The notes under the pieces: generated by a model | The model's input: only the letters and a program-made list of their open reading frames with translations | Databases searched by the model: none | Told to the model about the DNA's origin: nothing | Assembly (NCBI GenBank): GCA_017312345.1 | Contig: BLAA01000001.1 | Location: forward strand, 124,001 to 188,000 | Direction of reading: 5' to 3' | Origin: Candidatus Denitrolinea symbiosum | Lineage (GTDB): Bacteria > Chloroflexota > Anaerolineae > Anaerolineales > Villigracilaceae | Length of the DNA stretch: 64,000 bases | In this document: positions 15,708 through 24,350 of the stretch, one piece after another | Layout: each line of letters opens with the position of its first letter | How positions within the stretch are numbered: position 1 is the first letter of the stretch | Made by a program: the position numbers and the translations under genes

Positions 15708-16733
15708 CTACCGAAAATTGAACACCCGCCCCGACTTTTGGGATTCTTGCGCAGCCAGCGCGAGACGGAGGGCGGCCGCGCCATCCGCAAGCGTGCACCT
15801 CGGTTCGGACTCCCCCGCAGCGACCTCCACAAAATGACGCGTTTGCCTCACGAAGAGCTGGTTCCGCTCGAAGCCTTCGGGCGGCGCGAACGTCTCGACG
15901 ATGGACGCGGGCGGAGAGTCGCTCCACGTCCCGAACACGGCGGACGCTTTGAAGAAGTGAAGGATGCCGTCCGTATTGTCCCAGCGGAGAGTCCCACCCG
16001 TCCCGATGATTTCAAGACGATGCGCCGGGGGTCTCTGCACATAGTTGAGGTGGACGCTTCCCACCGCCCCATTGACGAACTTCAACCCGACTTCAGCCAC
16101 CTCTTCCACGTCGAGTTCGAGCGGTGAGATGTGTCCATTGAACGACCAGAGCGAATTCACTTCGCCGATAAGATAGCGCAGATAATCGAGCGGATGTGTG
16201 AGCGTTCGCAGGACGCCCCCGCCCAAATCGGCGCGCGCCGCGTACGACTGGCGGTAATCCTCCCATGGATGCCACTGCGGAAGGTACTCTCCCCAATGCG
16301 CGTGGACGGCGAGGACCTGTCCGAGCGCGCCCGCCTGAATCAGTTCGTGCGCTTTATTGAGCGTGGGATGGTAGCGAAACTGAAATCCCACCAGAATTTT
16401 GCTCCCGCTCTTTTCGGCGGCTTCACGAAGTTCGTCCACGCGGTCGAGCGAATCGGCGATGGGTTTCTCCAGCAGGATGGCGCAGCCCGCCTCCGCCGCA
16501 GGGATGGCAACGTCCATGTGCAGGGAGGTCGGGTTGGCGACGATAACCGCGTCGGGCTGGCGCTTCGTCAGCGCGGCACGGATGTCGGTCTCGACGGGAC
16601 AGCCCATCAGTTCGTCGTCGGGCAATGTGGCGCGGTGACTGCGGAGGAGGACGATGTCCGTCTCGCCCAGCGCGACCAAATTGCGAAAGTGACGGCGTCC
16701 AATGGAGCCAAGACCAGCGATCAAAAATTTCAT
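15708..16733 (-). CDS. Gfo/Idh/MocA family oxidoreductase
   Basis: 341 residues. Rossmann start MKFLIAGLGSIGRRHFRNL, then VIVANPTSLHMDVAIPAAEAGC and ILLEKPIADS, the EKP motif of the family (about residue 94). The second half is the usual alpha/beta substrate domain with HWGEYLPQWHPWEDYRQSY. Family members oxidise or reduce sugar nucleotides or acylamino sugars with NAD(P). In this island it probably makes or edits a surface sugar; the exact substrate cannot be read from sequence. Confidence 0.87.
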   Translation of the reverse strand: MKFLIAGLGSIGRRHFRNLVALGETDIVLLRSHRATLPDDELMGCPVETDIRAALTKRQPDAVIVANPTSLHMDVAIPAAEAGCAILLEKPIADSLDRVDELREAAEKSGSKILVGFQFRYHPTLNKAHELIQAGALGQVLAVHAHWGEYLPQWHPWEDYRQSYAARADLGGGVLRTLTHPLDYLRYLIGEVNSLWSFNGHISPLELDVEEVAEVGLKFVNGAVGSVHLNYVQRPPAHRLEIIGTGGTLRWDNTDGILHFFKASAVFGTWSDSPPASIVETFAPPEGFERNQLFVRQTRHFVEVAAGESEPRCTLADGAAALRLALAAQESQKSGRVFNFR

Positions 16734-16744
16734 TGTTTCCTCGT

Positions 16745-16896
16745 AAGGGCAGACCTATGTTTCCTCGTAGGGGCAGACCTATGTGTCTGCCCAGATGTCT
16801 GCCCAGATGTCTGCCCAGGTTTTCTCAGGGCGGACCTGCGTGTCCGCCCCAACGTTCGCCCCAACGCAGGTCCGCCCCAACGCAGGTCCGTCCCAA
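16745..16896. repeat. Covarying hairpin repeat, cluster 2
   Basis: A partial unit GGGCAGACCTATGT is followed by a complete GGGGCAGAC-CTATGT-GTCTGCCC hairpin (about 16769-16792). Two AGATGTCTGCCC half-units, a GGGCGGAC-CTGCGT-GTCCGCCC hairpin (about 16828-16849) and a row of right-facing half-units ending CCGTCCC come next. It sits between the oxidoreductase start and the second sulfotransferase stop. Confidence 0.8.
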
Positions 16897-16913
16897 TAAG
16901 TTCGTCATTATCA

Positions 16914-17942
16914 TTACCAATCGTTGTTTTTCTCATATCCCCATTTCACCAACATCGCGCCCGCGGCCTCTTTGAAGATGGACTTATCGCGCGCGGTGAA
17001 GAGACGCGACCAATTCCCAGCCTGTCCTTTGGGAAGGAAGGAGGAAATGTCGCCGTTGCGGCGTTCCTGCCATTCCTCGTCGGGGTTGGAAGACATCTCG
17101 GTGACGATTTCTTTTTCCAGCGCGGCGTCCACTTTCTTCACGCCGAGGAAATTCCAGAGTTTGGTCGTCTCATCGAACGGAGTCGAAAGCAAATCTTCGT
17201 AGCGCAGGGCAAAGTAATTTTCGCCGAACAATCTCTGTCCCTCGGACTCCGTCTCTTGCAGGTTGGCGATCCAGCCTTTGGCGACGCGGCGGATGAAGGT
17301 CTCGGTGAAGATCGAGCGGCGTCCGTCGCTGAACGGAGCGGGATCCAGCCGAAGGTCAGAGATGATGCGTCGGTCTTCGGCGGTCAGAAATTTGGATTCC
17401 TCCACGAAGTTGCGGAAGCGTTCCGAGATCAGGACGTCGCGTCCGTCGCGGACGATGTAGACCAGTTTCGCGTCGGGATAGACCGCGTGGAGGTCGCGCA
17501 CAGCCTGACCGTGAATCGTGGACGAGGGGCTTTTGTCGCCGACGATCATCTTGCCTGCGCGGGCGGCGTCACGCTCGAGGATCACGTCCGCCGCGGCGCG
17601 CAGGACGAGGGGCGAGAGGTCGCGTCCGTCGTTCCAGCGGTTGGACTTGCGCGTCAGCCATTCTTCGATCTCGGCGGAATCCACCAGCGATTTGAGCAGC
17701 GGCTGGCGCGTGAAGAAGTGCGCCTGATAGTTGCAATGCACTTCGGGGTGCAGGCGGACGAGGCGCATCAGGAGGGTCGTCCCTGAGCGGGCATGGCCGA
17801 AGATGAAGAATTTTTCGCGCGGGAAGAATTGCCTGATCTCCGCCACTCCCTCGTCCGTGATGGCGGGGATGGGATTGCGGGTTTTCTTTTTGGGGTCGCC
17901 CTTGAGGAGGATGCGGGCGGCGGATTTGAGACGGGAAAGCAT
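16914..17942 (-). CDS. Sulfotransferase family protein
   Basis: 342 residues. The 5'-phosphosulfate loop is FIFGHARSGTTLLMRLVRLH (about residues 47-66), and the 3'-phosphate region is KLVYIVRDGRDVLISERF (about 155-172). The C-terminal QAGNWSRLFTARDKSIFKEA signature is followed by MLVKWGYEKNNDW. The last residues closely match the end of the sulfotransferase at 8153-9007 (LGYEVSNDW), pointing to a shared C-terminal signature. It should use PAPS made by the nearby bifunctional enzyme. Confidence 0.88.
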   Translation of the reverse strand: MLSRLKSAARILLKGDPKKKTRNPIPAITDEGVAEIRQFFPREKFFIFGHARSGTTLLMRLVRLHPEVHCNYQAHFFTRQPLLKSLVDSAEIEEWLTRKSNRWNDGRDLSPLVLRAAADVILERDAARAGKMIVGDKSPSSTIHGQAVRDLHAVYPDAKLVYIVRDGRDVLISERFRNFVEESKFLTAEDRRIISDLRLDPAPFSDGRRSIFTETFIRRVAKGWIANLQETESEGQRLFGENYFALRYEDLLSTPFDETTKLWNFLGVKKVDAALEKEIVTEMSSNPDEEWQERRNGDISSFLPKGQAGNWSRLFTARDKSIFKEAAGAMLVKWGYEKNNDW

Positions 17943-17983
17943 GAAGTGACTCCGAGTTAGGCGCTTATTAAGTGCGCTCTATT

Positions 17984-18430
17984 TTATCGCTTCCAATTCA
18001 ACATCACCAGCCCAACCAGGCAGACGAAAATCCCAGCGATATTGACCCACGAGATTTCGTCTTTGAACAGAAAAATCGCCACAGGGACGAGGATGAGCGT
18101 TGCGATCACATTGACCAGCACCGCGGCGATGCCCACGCTCCAGCCTGCGCGGTAGGTGAGCAAAAAACCGAACTCGATGCCGACGATGGCGACGGCGAGT
18201 CCGACGCTGGCCCAGTTGAGTTTTCGCAGTTCGGCTCCGAGACCGCCCTGGAGCGGGAAGAAAAAGAGGGTCAGCAGCACAACGCCAAAGGCGACCGCAT
18301 ACGTAACGAGGAGGGAGATCGTAAAGTTCACGTTCGCGGGCGTATTCTTGGCAACGAAATGATAAAACGCGCTGGAAGCGATGGCGAGGGTGATGGAGAA
18401 ATAAAAGAGAAACATGCTGCCTGTTTTCAT
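17984..18430 (-). CDS. Small EamA/EmrE-like membrane transporter
   Basis: 148 residues with four or five hydrophobic helices. The pattern is a half-size drug/metabolite transporter: YFSITLAIASSAFYHFVAKN, then WASVGLAVAIVGIEFGFLLT, and a last pair ending FKDEISWVNIAGIFVCLVGL. Such small proteins work as dimers, and relatives flip lipid-linked sugars in surface-glycan loci. Its start overlaps the stop of the gene at 18427 by 4 bp, tying it to the transferase operon. Confidence 0.75.
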   Translation of the reverse strand: MKTGSMFLFYFSITLAIASSAFYHFVAKNTPANVNFTISLLVTYAVAFGVVLLTLFFFPLQGGLGAELRKLNWASVGLAVAIVGIEFGFLLTYRAGWSVGIAAVLVNVIATLILVPVAIFLFKDEISWVNIAGIFVCLVGLVMLNWKR

Positions 18431-19890
18431 GGTTGCGTGGTTGACTTGTACGTATCGAGAATTTCCAGAATAAACTCTGCTGTGCGCTTGCCTGATGTGC
18501 CGTCAATGAAGGTAATCTCGTCCTCGACGAACTTCCGCCTCGCTGCCGCGTCCGCGTTTGGATCCGCCAAATAGACATTTAACGCGTCGCGAAGCTGACT
18601 CTCGTTCTCAGCCACGCGTCCTGCTTTCGCCTCGCGGAATCTTTGGTGCGTGGGCCAGTTGCCGATCTCTTTTAGCGAGAGCGAAAATTTGTTGGGCTTG
18701 TTCCAGCCGTTTGGCGCGTCGATCACGGCGGCGATCATCGGCGTGTTGTAGACGGCGGTCTCGACCAACATCGTCGAGTAAACGGTCACCACCACATCGG
18801 AATATGCCATCATGGACGATTTCTCGTCCATATCTTCGCCGCCGTAGTAACCGAGCGAGCCTCCCAACGCGACGGGCTGAACGACGTGCACATGCGGATA
18901 TTTCTTTTCAAGTTCAAATACGCGCTGACGTTCCTCCGCGAAAATCTTCGGCTTGTCTTGAAAGTGACTCGGGTGCAGGCGGATCAACAACTGCGAAGGC
19001 TCCGTCAGCGCATCGGACGAGACCAATTTTGCCAGCGCTTCGATGTTCGGAAAGTTCGGCGCGAAGTGGACGAAACTGCTGGCGTATGAAATCAACTTGC
19101 GATTCGGGTCGAGTCCGTGCAATTTGAAATACTCGTCGCGCGGCATGAGCCATTGCTTGCGGAAATATCCATCATACGAGGGGATGCCGCCGATGTGGAC
19201 GCGGTCGGGATCCCAATCCGAGCCGAGGACGAGCTCGTCTTTTTGCAATTGAGACCAGCACGTCGCCCACTGCACGTCCGCGCCGCTGACGTTGTACGAG
19301 GAGGAGTTGTCCCAGCCGACGATGACGGTCATGTTCGGGATGCCGCGGCGGGCCGATTCGCGCAGGAGGTAACGGTCCATCCGCCAGCCAGGCGTCGAAG
19401 CGATGACCATGTCGGGTTGGTAGCGGTCGAAGAGGTCGGTATAGATTCCAGGGTCAGGCGTGAAGCGGTTTTGCATCCGCACGAGGAGTTTGCGCGCCCA
19501 CGAAAAATTCCGCAGGAGGAGAATCATCAGCGCGGCGGGAATCCAAATCCCCAGGCGGAACTTCCACGAGTTCTCCGCCCAGACTTCCCAAATGTGACTG
19601 TCCATGGCTTCGGTGTTGATGCGGCGCGAGCCGCCGACGCGGCGCAGATAGGCGAGCAGCCATTGCAGGCGCGGTTGATGAGTAGTGGCAAATTCATTCG
19701 CCCGCTTCAAACGCAAGCCTTCGAACGTCAAATTCGGCTGCGCGAATCGCTGCGATATTTTTTCTTTGGTGTCGTCGTCGGTGAGGACGACGACTTCCAC
19801 GCCCGCTTTGAGCAGCGTCGGGACGACGTCGCTTTGCAGGAAGTACACGATCGCCATGCCGTGGTCGGCAGAGATGAAGATGCGTCTCAC
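18427..19890 (-). CDS. CDP-glycerol-transferase-like surface polymer transferase
   Basis: 487 residues from GTG 19890, which overlaps the stop of the upstream phosphomutase (GTGA); a longer reading from 20010 would run back into that gene. The fold looks like GT-B: an N-terminal FISADHGMAIVYFLQSDVVP region, then RLHPSHFQ and SSMMAYSDVVVTVYSTMLVE, which resembles the C-terminal site of CDP-glycerol glycerophosphotransferases and related capsule enzymes. It likely extends a surface polymer. Coupled by 4-bp overlaps on both sides. Confidence 0.65.
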   Translation of the reverse strand: MRRIFISADHGMAIVYFLQSDVVPTLLKAGVEVVVLTDDDTKEKISQRFAQPNLTFEGLRLKRANEFATTHQPRLQWLLAYLRRVGGSRRINTEAMDSHIWEVWAENSWKFRLGIWIPAALMILLLRNFSWARKLLVRMQNRFTPDPGIYTDLFDRYQPDMVIASTPGWRMDRYLLRESARRGIPNMTVIVGWDNSSSYNVSGADVQWATCWSQLQKDELVLGSDWDPDRVHIGGIPSYDGYFRKQWLMPRDEYFKLHGLDPNRKLISYASSFVHFAPNFPNIEALAKLVSSDALTEPSQLLIRLHPSHFQDKPKIFAEERQRVFELEKKYPHVHVVQPVALGGSLGYYGGEDMDEKSSMMAYSDVVVTVYSTMLVETAVYNTPMIAAVIDAPNGWNKPNKFSLSLKEIGNWPTHQRFREAKAGRVAENESQLRDALNVYLADPNADAAARRKFVEDEITFIDGTSGKRTAEFILEILDTYKSTTQP

Positions 19891-21347
19891 ACCACCCTCT
19901 CCGCCACCTTCTCCCCATACCCCAGCAGCGCCTGCACCATCTCCTGACTCCGCCCCTCCGCGTAGACGCGCAGGACGGGCTCCGTCCCCGATGGGCGGAT
20001 CAACAGCCACGAGTCGTCGGCCATGATGTATTTCACGCCGTCGCGTTGACTGATCTCGGTCACTTTCTCGCCGCCGATCTCCGCGGGGGCTTGCTTCGTC
20101 AGGAACTCGGTCATCTCGGCTTTCGCGACGGGACGGCTGAGACGCAGGTCGGTACGCTCGTAGAACGCGGGGCCCACGTCCTTGAGCAGGTCGTCCACCA
20201 GCGCGTTCAGCGGCTTGTTCATGGCGGACACAATTTCCACCAGCAAGAGTCCCATGATCGGGCCGTCGCCTTCGGGGATGTGTCCCTTGAACGAGATCCC
20301 GCCCGACTCCTCGCCGCCGATCAGCACATCTTCGCTCATCATGTAATCGGCGATGTGATTGAAGCCGACGGGCGTCTCGTACAGTTTGAGCCCATAGCGC
20401 TTGGCGAGACGGTCAATCATGCGCGTCGTCGAGACCGTCCGCACCACCGCGCCGCTCATGCCGCGCTTCTCCACGAGATATTTCAGCGCGAGTGCGAAGA
20501 TCTTGTGCGGGTCCACGAAGATGCCGCGCTCGTCCATCGCGCCGATGCGGTCCGCGTCGCCGTCGGTGCAGAGACCGAAGGCGCCCATTCCCGAAGAGAT
20601 CGCGGAAGCCAGCGCGCCCAAATTCTTGGCGATGGGTTCGGGATGGACTCCGCCGAAGCCAGGATTCATCTCGCTGCGCACTTCCGCCACCTCGCAGCCC
20701 GTCCCCTGCAAAAAGCCCTTGATCACGCCGCGCCCCGAACCGTACATCGAGTCCACCACGATGCGCTGGGGATTATCGGCGATCACGTCGCTTTGGATGA
20801 GCGTGCGCAGGTGTTCATAATACGCGGGCAGCGGATTGAATCTCTGGATCAAACCCGCCTCGCGCGCCTTTTGGAAATCCATCAGGTTCGGTCCGCGCGC
20901 CTGCTGCTCGTTGTCGTTGATGTAGATTTCCACGCGGCGGCATTGCTCAGGCAGCGCCGACCCGCCGAACGCGCCCTTCAACTTGACGCCGTTGTAGCGC
21001 GGGGCGTTATGCGACGCGGTGATCATCACCCCGCCCGCCGCGCCGAGATTCTTGACCGCGTACGAAATCGCGGGCGTGGGCGAATCGGACTGGGCGAGGT
21101 AGACGACGAATCCGTTCGCGGCCAGGACGCGCGCCACCTCGCCCGCGAATCTATCGGACAGGAATCGCGTATCGAAGCCGACCACGATCCTTTCCTGACT
21201 TTGAGCGGACGCGCCGTTCTTCGGCTTGGTCCAATGCTCGGACGCGACCGCGTCGGCGATGGCCTGCGCCACCATGCGAAGATTATCGAAGGTAAAAGTA
21301 TCCGAAATGACGGCGCGCCAGCCGTCGGTGCCGAAATGGATGGGCAT
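19887..21347 (-). CDS. Phosphoglucomutase/phosphomannomutase
   Basis: 486 residues. All four family motifs are visible: GTDGWRAVI at the start (sugar recognition zone), GVMITASHNAPRYNGVKLKG with the phosphoserine near residue 116, CTDGDADRIGA (metal site, about residue 254), and GGEESGGISFKGHI. The C-terminal domain ends in IRPSGTEPVLRVY. It interconverts hexose 1- and 6-phosphates, feeding sugar nucleotides for the glycan island. The stop overlaps the start of the following transferase. Confidence 0.9.
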   Translation of the reverse strand: MPIHFGTDGWRAVISDTFTFDNLRMVAQAIADAVASEHWTKPKNGASAQSQERIVVGFDTRFLSDRFAGEVARVLAANGFVVYLAQSDSPTPAISYAVKNLGAAGGVMITASHNAPRYNGVKLKGAFGGSALPEQCRRVEIYINDNEQQARGPNLMDFQKAREAGLIQRFNPLPAYYEHLRTLIQSDVIADNPQRIVVDSMYGSGRGVIKGFLQGTGCEVAEVRSEMNPGFGGVHPEPIAKNLGALASAISSGMGAFGLCTDGDADRIGAMDERGIFVDPHKIFALALKYLVEKRGMSGAVVRTVSTTRMIDRLAKRYGLKLYETPVGFNHIADYMMSEDVLIGGEESGGISFKGHIPEGDGPIMGLLLVEIVSAMNKPLNALVDDLLKDVGPAFYERTDLRLSRPVAKAEMTEFLTKQAPAEIGGEKVTEISQRDGVKYIMADDSWLLIRPSGTEPVLRVYAEGRSQEMVQALLGYGEKVAERVV

Positions 21348-21370
21348 GTTTTCTCCTGTTGGGCAAATTT

Positions 21371-21606
21371 GTTGGGGCGGTCTCGTTGGGGCGAACTCGT
21401 TGGGGCGGTCTCGTTGGGGTGGACTCGTTGGGGTGGACTCGTTGGGGCGGACTCGTTGGGGCGGACCTACGTGTCCGCCCTGGGCTCGTTGGGGCGGACC
21501 TGTTGGGGCGGTCTCGCTGAGGCGGACTCGTTGGGGCGGACCTGCGTGTCCGCCCTGGGCTCGTTGGGACGGACTCGTTGGGGCGGACCTACGTGTCCGC
21601 CCTGGA
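21371..21606. repeat. Covarying hairpin repeat, cluster 3 (left-arm array)
   Basis: About thirteen 14-bp units of the form GTTGGGGCGGACTC, some with GGTCTC, GAACTC or TGGACTC changes. Three of them are completed to full hairpins GGGCGGAC-CTRCGT-GTCCGCCC followed by TGGGCTC or TGGACAC. The array fills the gap between the phosphomutase and the DUF389 gene. Confidence 0.85.
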
Positions 21607-21618
21607 CACGATCTGCTT

Positions 21619-22878
21619 TTATGGCGTGAGCGTCACGGTCGGCGTCTCCGTCGGCTGCCAGTTGACCACCGGGGTGGCGATCGCGAGCAGCGAGCGGATG
21701 ATCCAGCCCTCCACTTTTTCGCCGTTGCGGTCCACCTGAATCTTGACCCAGGCCACGCCGTTGCGATCGGCCGTTTCGCCGAGAAGGATGACGATATATC
21801 CGTTGCCAAGCGTCATCAGGTACTCGCCGCCGGGCGCGTCGCGGACGATGGCCCCGCCGCCCTCAGGCGAGTCGATGCGCGCGAAGATGGGAGTCGGCTC
21901 GACGGTGAGGGAGGGCGTCCACGTCTCGGCGGGAGACTCGGTGGCCGGGACCTGCGTCTCAGTCGGGGAGACGGTCGGGCTGGGCGGACGCGGGGTAGCG
22001 CTCGGGCTGGGACTCGGCCGCGGGGAGGGCGACGCGGCGAAGGTCAAGGAAGGAAGCGGCGAGGGAATCGGCGCGGGCGGAGGCGAAGTCCCATTGACGA
22101 GGCTGCGCGCGGCCCCGCCTAGTCCCGTCCATGTCGCCAGAACCGCGAGGAGGGAGATCAAAAGGACGAGGCTGAAAATGAATCCGCCAAACGAGCGCGG
22201 ACGGAATCGCATGAAGGCGAGAGTGAGCAGCCCGACGAAGGTCGCCCACGCAAAGTGGACGAGCGCCACGAGCGCGGCCTGCGGCCAGACTCCCTCGAGG
22301 CGGGCGCCGAGTCCGAAGCCGGCCGCGCCGAGGGGAAGGTAGAAGGCGTACGCGAGGACGACGCTGGGCAGGTAGGGTTTGTCTTCGGTACGGACGAAGG
22401 TCACGACGAGCAGGGCGGCGCCGATGGCGAGGACGATGATTTCGGGAGGCCAGAGCGCGGCATGGAGAAGGACTTCGTTGTGGGTGCGAGGCCCGAAGGG
22501 GAGTTCGGCAAAGCCCGCCGCCAGGCCGATGAGGAAGACAATGATGGCGCTGACGAGCAGCGCGGCAAAAGTCTGGATGAAATAACGCGGCGAGCCGGTG
22601 ACGATGGCGATGGAGAGGCCCACCCAGGGAGTGAGTATCGGCGCGGCGAGAACGCCGAAGATGATGACGGCTTGCGAGTCGAGCAGGTAGCCCGCGGCGA
22701 TGATGGCGCCGCTCAGGATGGCGTAAATGAACAGTTCAAAGGTCGGGTATGAGCGCCGCGCCAGATCCGCGAGGACGGCGGCCTGGCCCTCGGCGTCGGC
22801 GGGAAATAACATGCGGCGGGCGCGGCGTCGGCGGGCGCGGGCATCGTGAGGGATGGGCGGGGAATCGGGTTCGTTCAT
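21619..22878 (-). CDS. DUF389 membrane protein with C-terminal SH3-like domain
   Basis: 419 residues. The first ~215 residues hold six or so membrane segments with the DUF389 flavour (AAPILTPWVGLSIAIVTGSP). A further span follows near 255. A 70-residue Pro/Ser/Thr-rich linker (PSPRPSPSPSATPRPPSP) comes next. The C-terminal 100 residues look like a bacterial SH3 domain (IVRDAPGGEYLMTLGNGYIV, then VAWVKIQVDRNG and VEGWIIRSLLA). The linker and SH3 unit would lie outside the membrane and may bind the wall. Fusion of DUF389 with SH3 is unusual to my knowledge. Confidence 0.75.
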   Translation of the reverse strand: MNEPDSPPIPHDARARRRRARRMLFPADAEGQAAVLADLARRSYPTFELFIYAILSGAIIAAGYLLDSQAVIIFGVLAAPILTPWVGLSIAIVTGSPRYFIQTFAALLVSAIIVFLIGLAAGFAELPFGPRTHNEVLLHAALWPPEIIVLAIGAALLVVTFVRTEDKPYLPSVVLAYAFYLPLGAAGFGLGARLEGVWPQAALVALVHFAWATFVGLLTLAFMRFRPRSFGGFIFSLVLLISLLAVLATWTGLGGAARSLVNGTSPPPAPIPSPLPSLTFAASPSPRPSPSPSATPRPPSPTVSPTETQVPATESPAETWTPSLTVEPTPIFARIDSPEGGGAIVRDAPGGEYLMTLGNGYIVILLGETADRNGVAWVKIQVDRNGEKVEGWIIRSLLAIATPVVNWQPTETPTVTLTP

Positions 22879-22952
22879 TTTGTCAGGCTGGCAGCGAGGC
22901 GCAGAGATTTTTCGAGCGGTTAGCGCGGCATCCGCAACCGCCTTTCAAGCGC

Positions 22953-23156
22953 TCATGCCATCGAGAAAGAAAACATCAGGGCGGGAACGCTTTCCCCATT
23001 GTCAAGCCTGTCGGCGACAACGCGTAACGCCAATGCCTGGGCATGTGCAACAGCCTCATCGGGGTTCCTGCCATAGGTCATCACGCCTGGAAGTTCCTTC
23101 ACCTCCGCCAGCCAGCGTCCATCCTCTTCCTGTTCGTATTCGACTGTAAATTCCAT
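22953..23156 (-). CDS. hicB: HicB-like antitoxin
   Basis: 67 residues from ATG 23156 (an upstream ATG at 23174 adds six). The sequence MEFTVEYEQEEDGRWLAEV, then ELPGVMTYGRNPDEAV and AQALALRVVADRL, is the HicB partial RNase-H fold. HicB normally neutralises the HicA mRNA interferase. The ~75 bp on either side do not contain a hicA frame, so this copy appears solitary and may act as a regulator or be a leftover. Confidence 0.75.
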   Translation of the reverse strand: MEFTVEYEQEEDGRWLAEVKELPGVMTYGRNPDEAVAHAQALALRVVADRLDNGESVPALMFSFSMA

Positions 23157-23199
23157 TCTGCGTCCTTTCGTCATCCATCACGAGTATAGCACAACCAGA

Positions 23200-24045
23200 T
23201 TATTTTGCCCTCACCGCCGCGAAGCCGAGTCCGTTGGGGCCGACGTGCGCGCCGATGACGGTGGCGACGTTCACGACCAGGATCTCGCGCGGCAGTTCGC
23301 GGCGGCATTCTTCCATGAGGCGGGAGAGGAAGCCGCGGGCGCGGGATTCCGCTCCTGTGTGCAGGATGGCGAGACGTTCGATGGGCAGTCCCGCTTTGAG
23401 CAGCGCGGCCATGCGCTCGTCGGCTTGACGCGTCGTCCGCGTCGCTCCGGCGGGTTTAAGCAGTCCGTCGGTCAGTTCGATCAGCGGTTTGATGGAAAGC
23501 ATCCCGCCGAGGAGGGTGACCGCGGCTGGGACGCGTCCGCTGCGGCGGAGGTAGTCCATCGTGTCGAGCGCGGCAAAGACGCGGAGTCGGCGGCGGACGT
23601 CGGCGATGGAGGCGATGGCTGTTTCGACGTCCGCGCCCGATTCGGCGGCCTCGGCCGCGGCCAGCGCCTGGAAGCCGAGTCCGAGCGAGAGCGAGCCGCT
23701 GTCCACAATGGCGACGCGGCCGGGGAAGTCGTCCGCGGCCTGGCGCGCGATGTCGCAGACGGCGGTCAGTTGCGAGGCGGCGTGGATGGAGAGAACGAAG
23801 TCGCAGCCGGAGTCGAGGAGTTTCTGGTAGCGCGCGGAAAATTCGCCGATGGAGGGCGCGGCGGTGGTCGGGAACGTCCGCATCGCGGGCAGGCGCGCGT
23901 AAAAGTCGCCGCGGCTGAGGTCCTTGCCGTCGGCGTATTGTTTCCCTTCAACGACGAGGATGGTGGGGACGACTTCAACGTCGAAACGCCGCGCCAAGTC
24001 GCCGGGCAGGTCGGAGGTGGAGTCGGTGACGACGCCGATTTTCAT
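23200..24045 (-). CDS. DegV family fatty-acid-binding protein
   Basis: 281 residues from ATG 24045 (MKIGVVTDSTSDLP). The upstream extension to 24105 looks like non-coding translation. The DegV fold is clear: VTDSTSDLP at the start, FPTTAAPSIGEFSARYQKL near residue 77, SGSLSLGLGFQ and MDYLRRSGRVP with GGMLSIKPLIEL. DegV (FakB) proteins bind fatty acids and present them to a FakA kinase; no fakA is in the window. The last residues include HVGPNGLGFAAV, typical of the family C-terminus. Confidence 0.85.
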   Translation of the reverse strand: MKIGVVTDSTSDLPGDLARRFDVEVVPTILVVEGKQYADGKDLSRGDFYARLPAMRTFPTTAAPSIGEFSARYQKLLDSGCDFVLSIHAASQLTAVCDIARQAADDFPGRVAIVDSGSLSLGLGFQALAAAEAAESGADVETAIASIADVRRRLRVFAALDTMDYLRRSGRVPAAVTLLGGMLSIKPLIELTDGLLKPAGATRTTRQADERMAALLKAGLPIERLAILHTGAESRARGFLSRLMEECRRELPREILVVNVATVIGAHVGPNGLGFAAVRAK

Positions 24046-24184
24046 CGCCGCGAGTATAGCACAGGGACGGGAGCGAATCGGGGCGGTTGCGTCCTGGCTT
24101 TTCAAATTTGTTCGCCGGATGTTAGTTGATTCTCAGGTCAAATTTTCTGAAATGCGGTTATGATAGGCGGAAATTGGAGAACGA

Positions 24185-24283
24185 ATGGTACTATTCCTTG
24201 TCCTGACCCTGCTTTCCATGTTCATCGTCTTTGGCGTGGACGTGCGCCAGAAGCGGCGCGAGTTCATCCGCACGGGTAAATAG
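24185..24283 (+). CDS. Small 32-residue membrane protein
   Basis: The reading MVLFLVLTLLSMFIVFGVDV followed by RQKRREFIRTGK and a TAG stop gives one hydrophobic helix of about 18 residues and a strongly basic tail, a typical small membrane-protein design with the tail inside. GGAGAA lies five bases before the ATG. It lies between the divergent-start region of degV and the convergent SCO1664-type gene. No family is recognised. Confidence 0.5.
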   Translation: MVLFLVLTLLSMFIVFGVDVRQKRREFIRTGK

Positions 24284-24350
24284 CTCATGGTTTCATCCGC
24301 GAGAATCTGTGTAGTTAAGAAACGGTCTTAAAGGGCGGCGCGGCCGTCGC

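Noticed and set aside
22879-22952. Search for a hicA gene beside the HicB-like antitoxin
   Set aside because: All frames are interrupted within about 25 codons and show no HicA pattern.
23234-24163. Plus-strand frames overlapping degV
   Set aside because: They run antisense to a protein with clear DegV motifs and show no recognisable domain.
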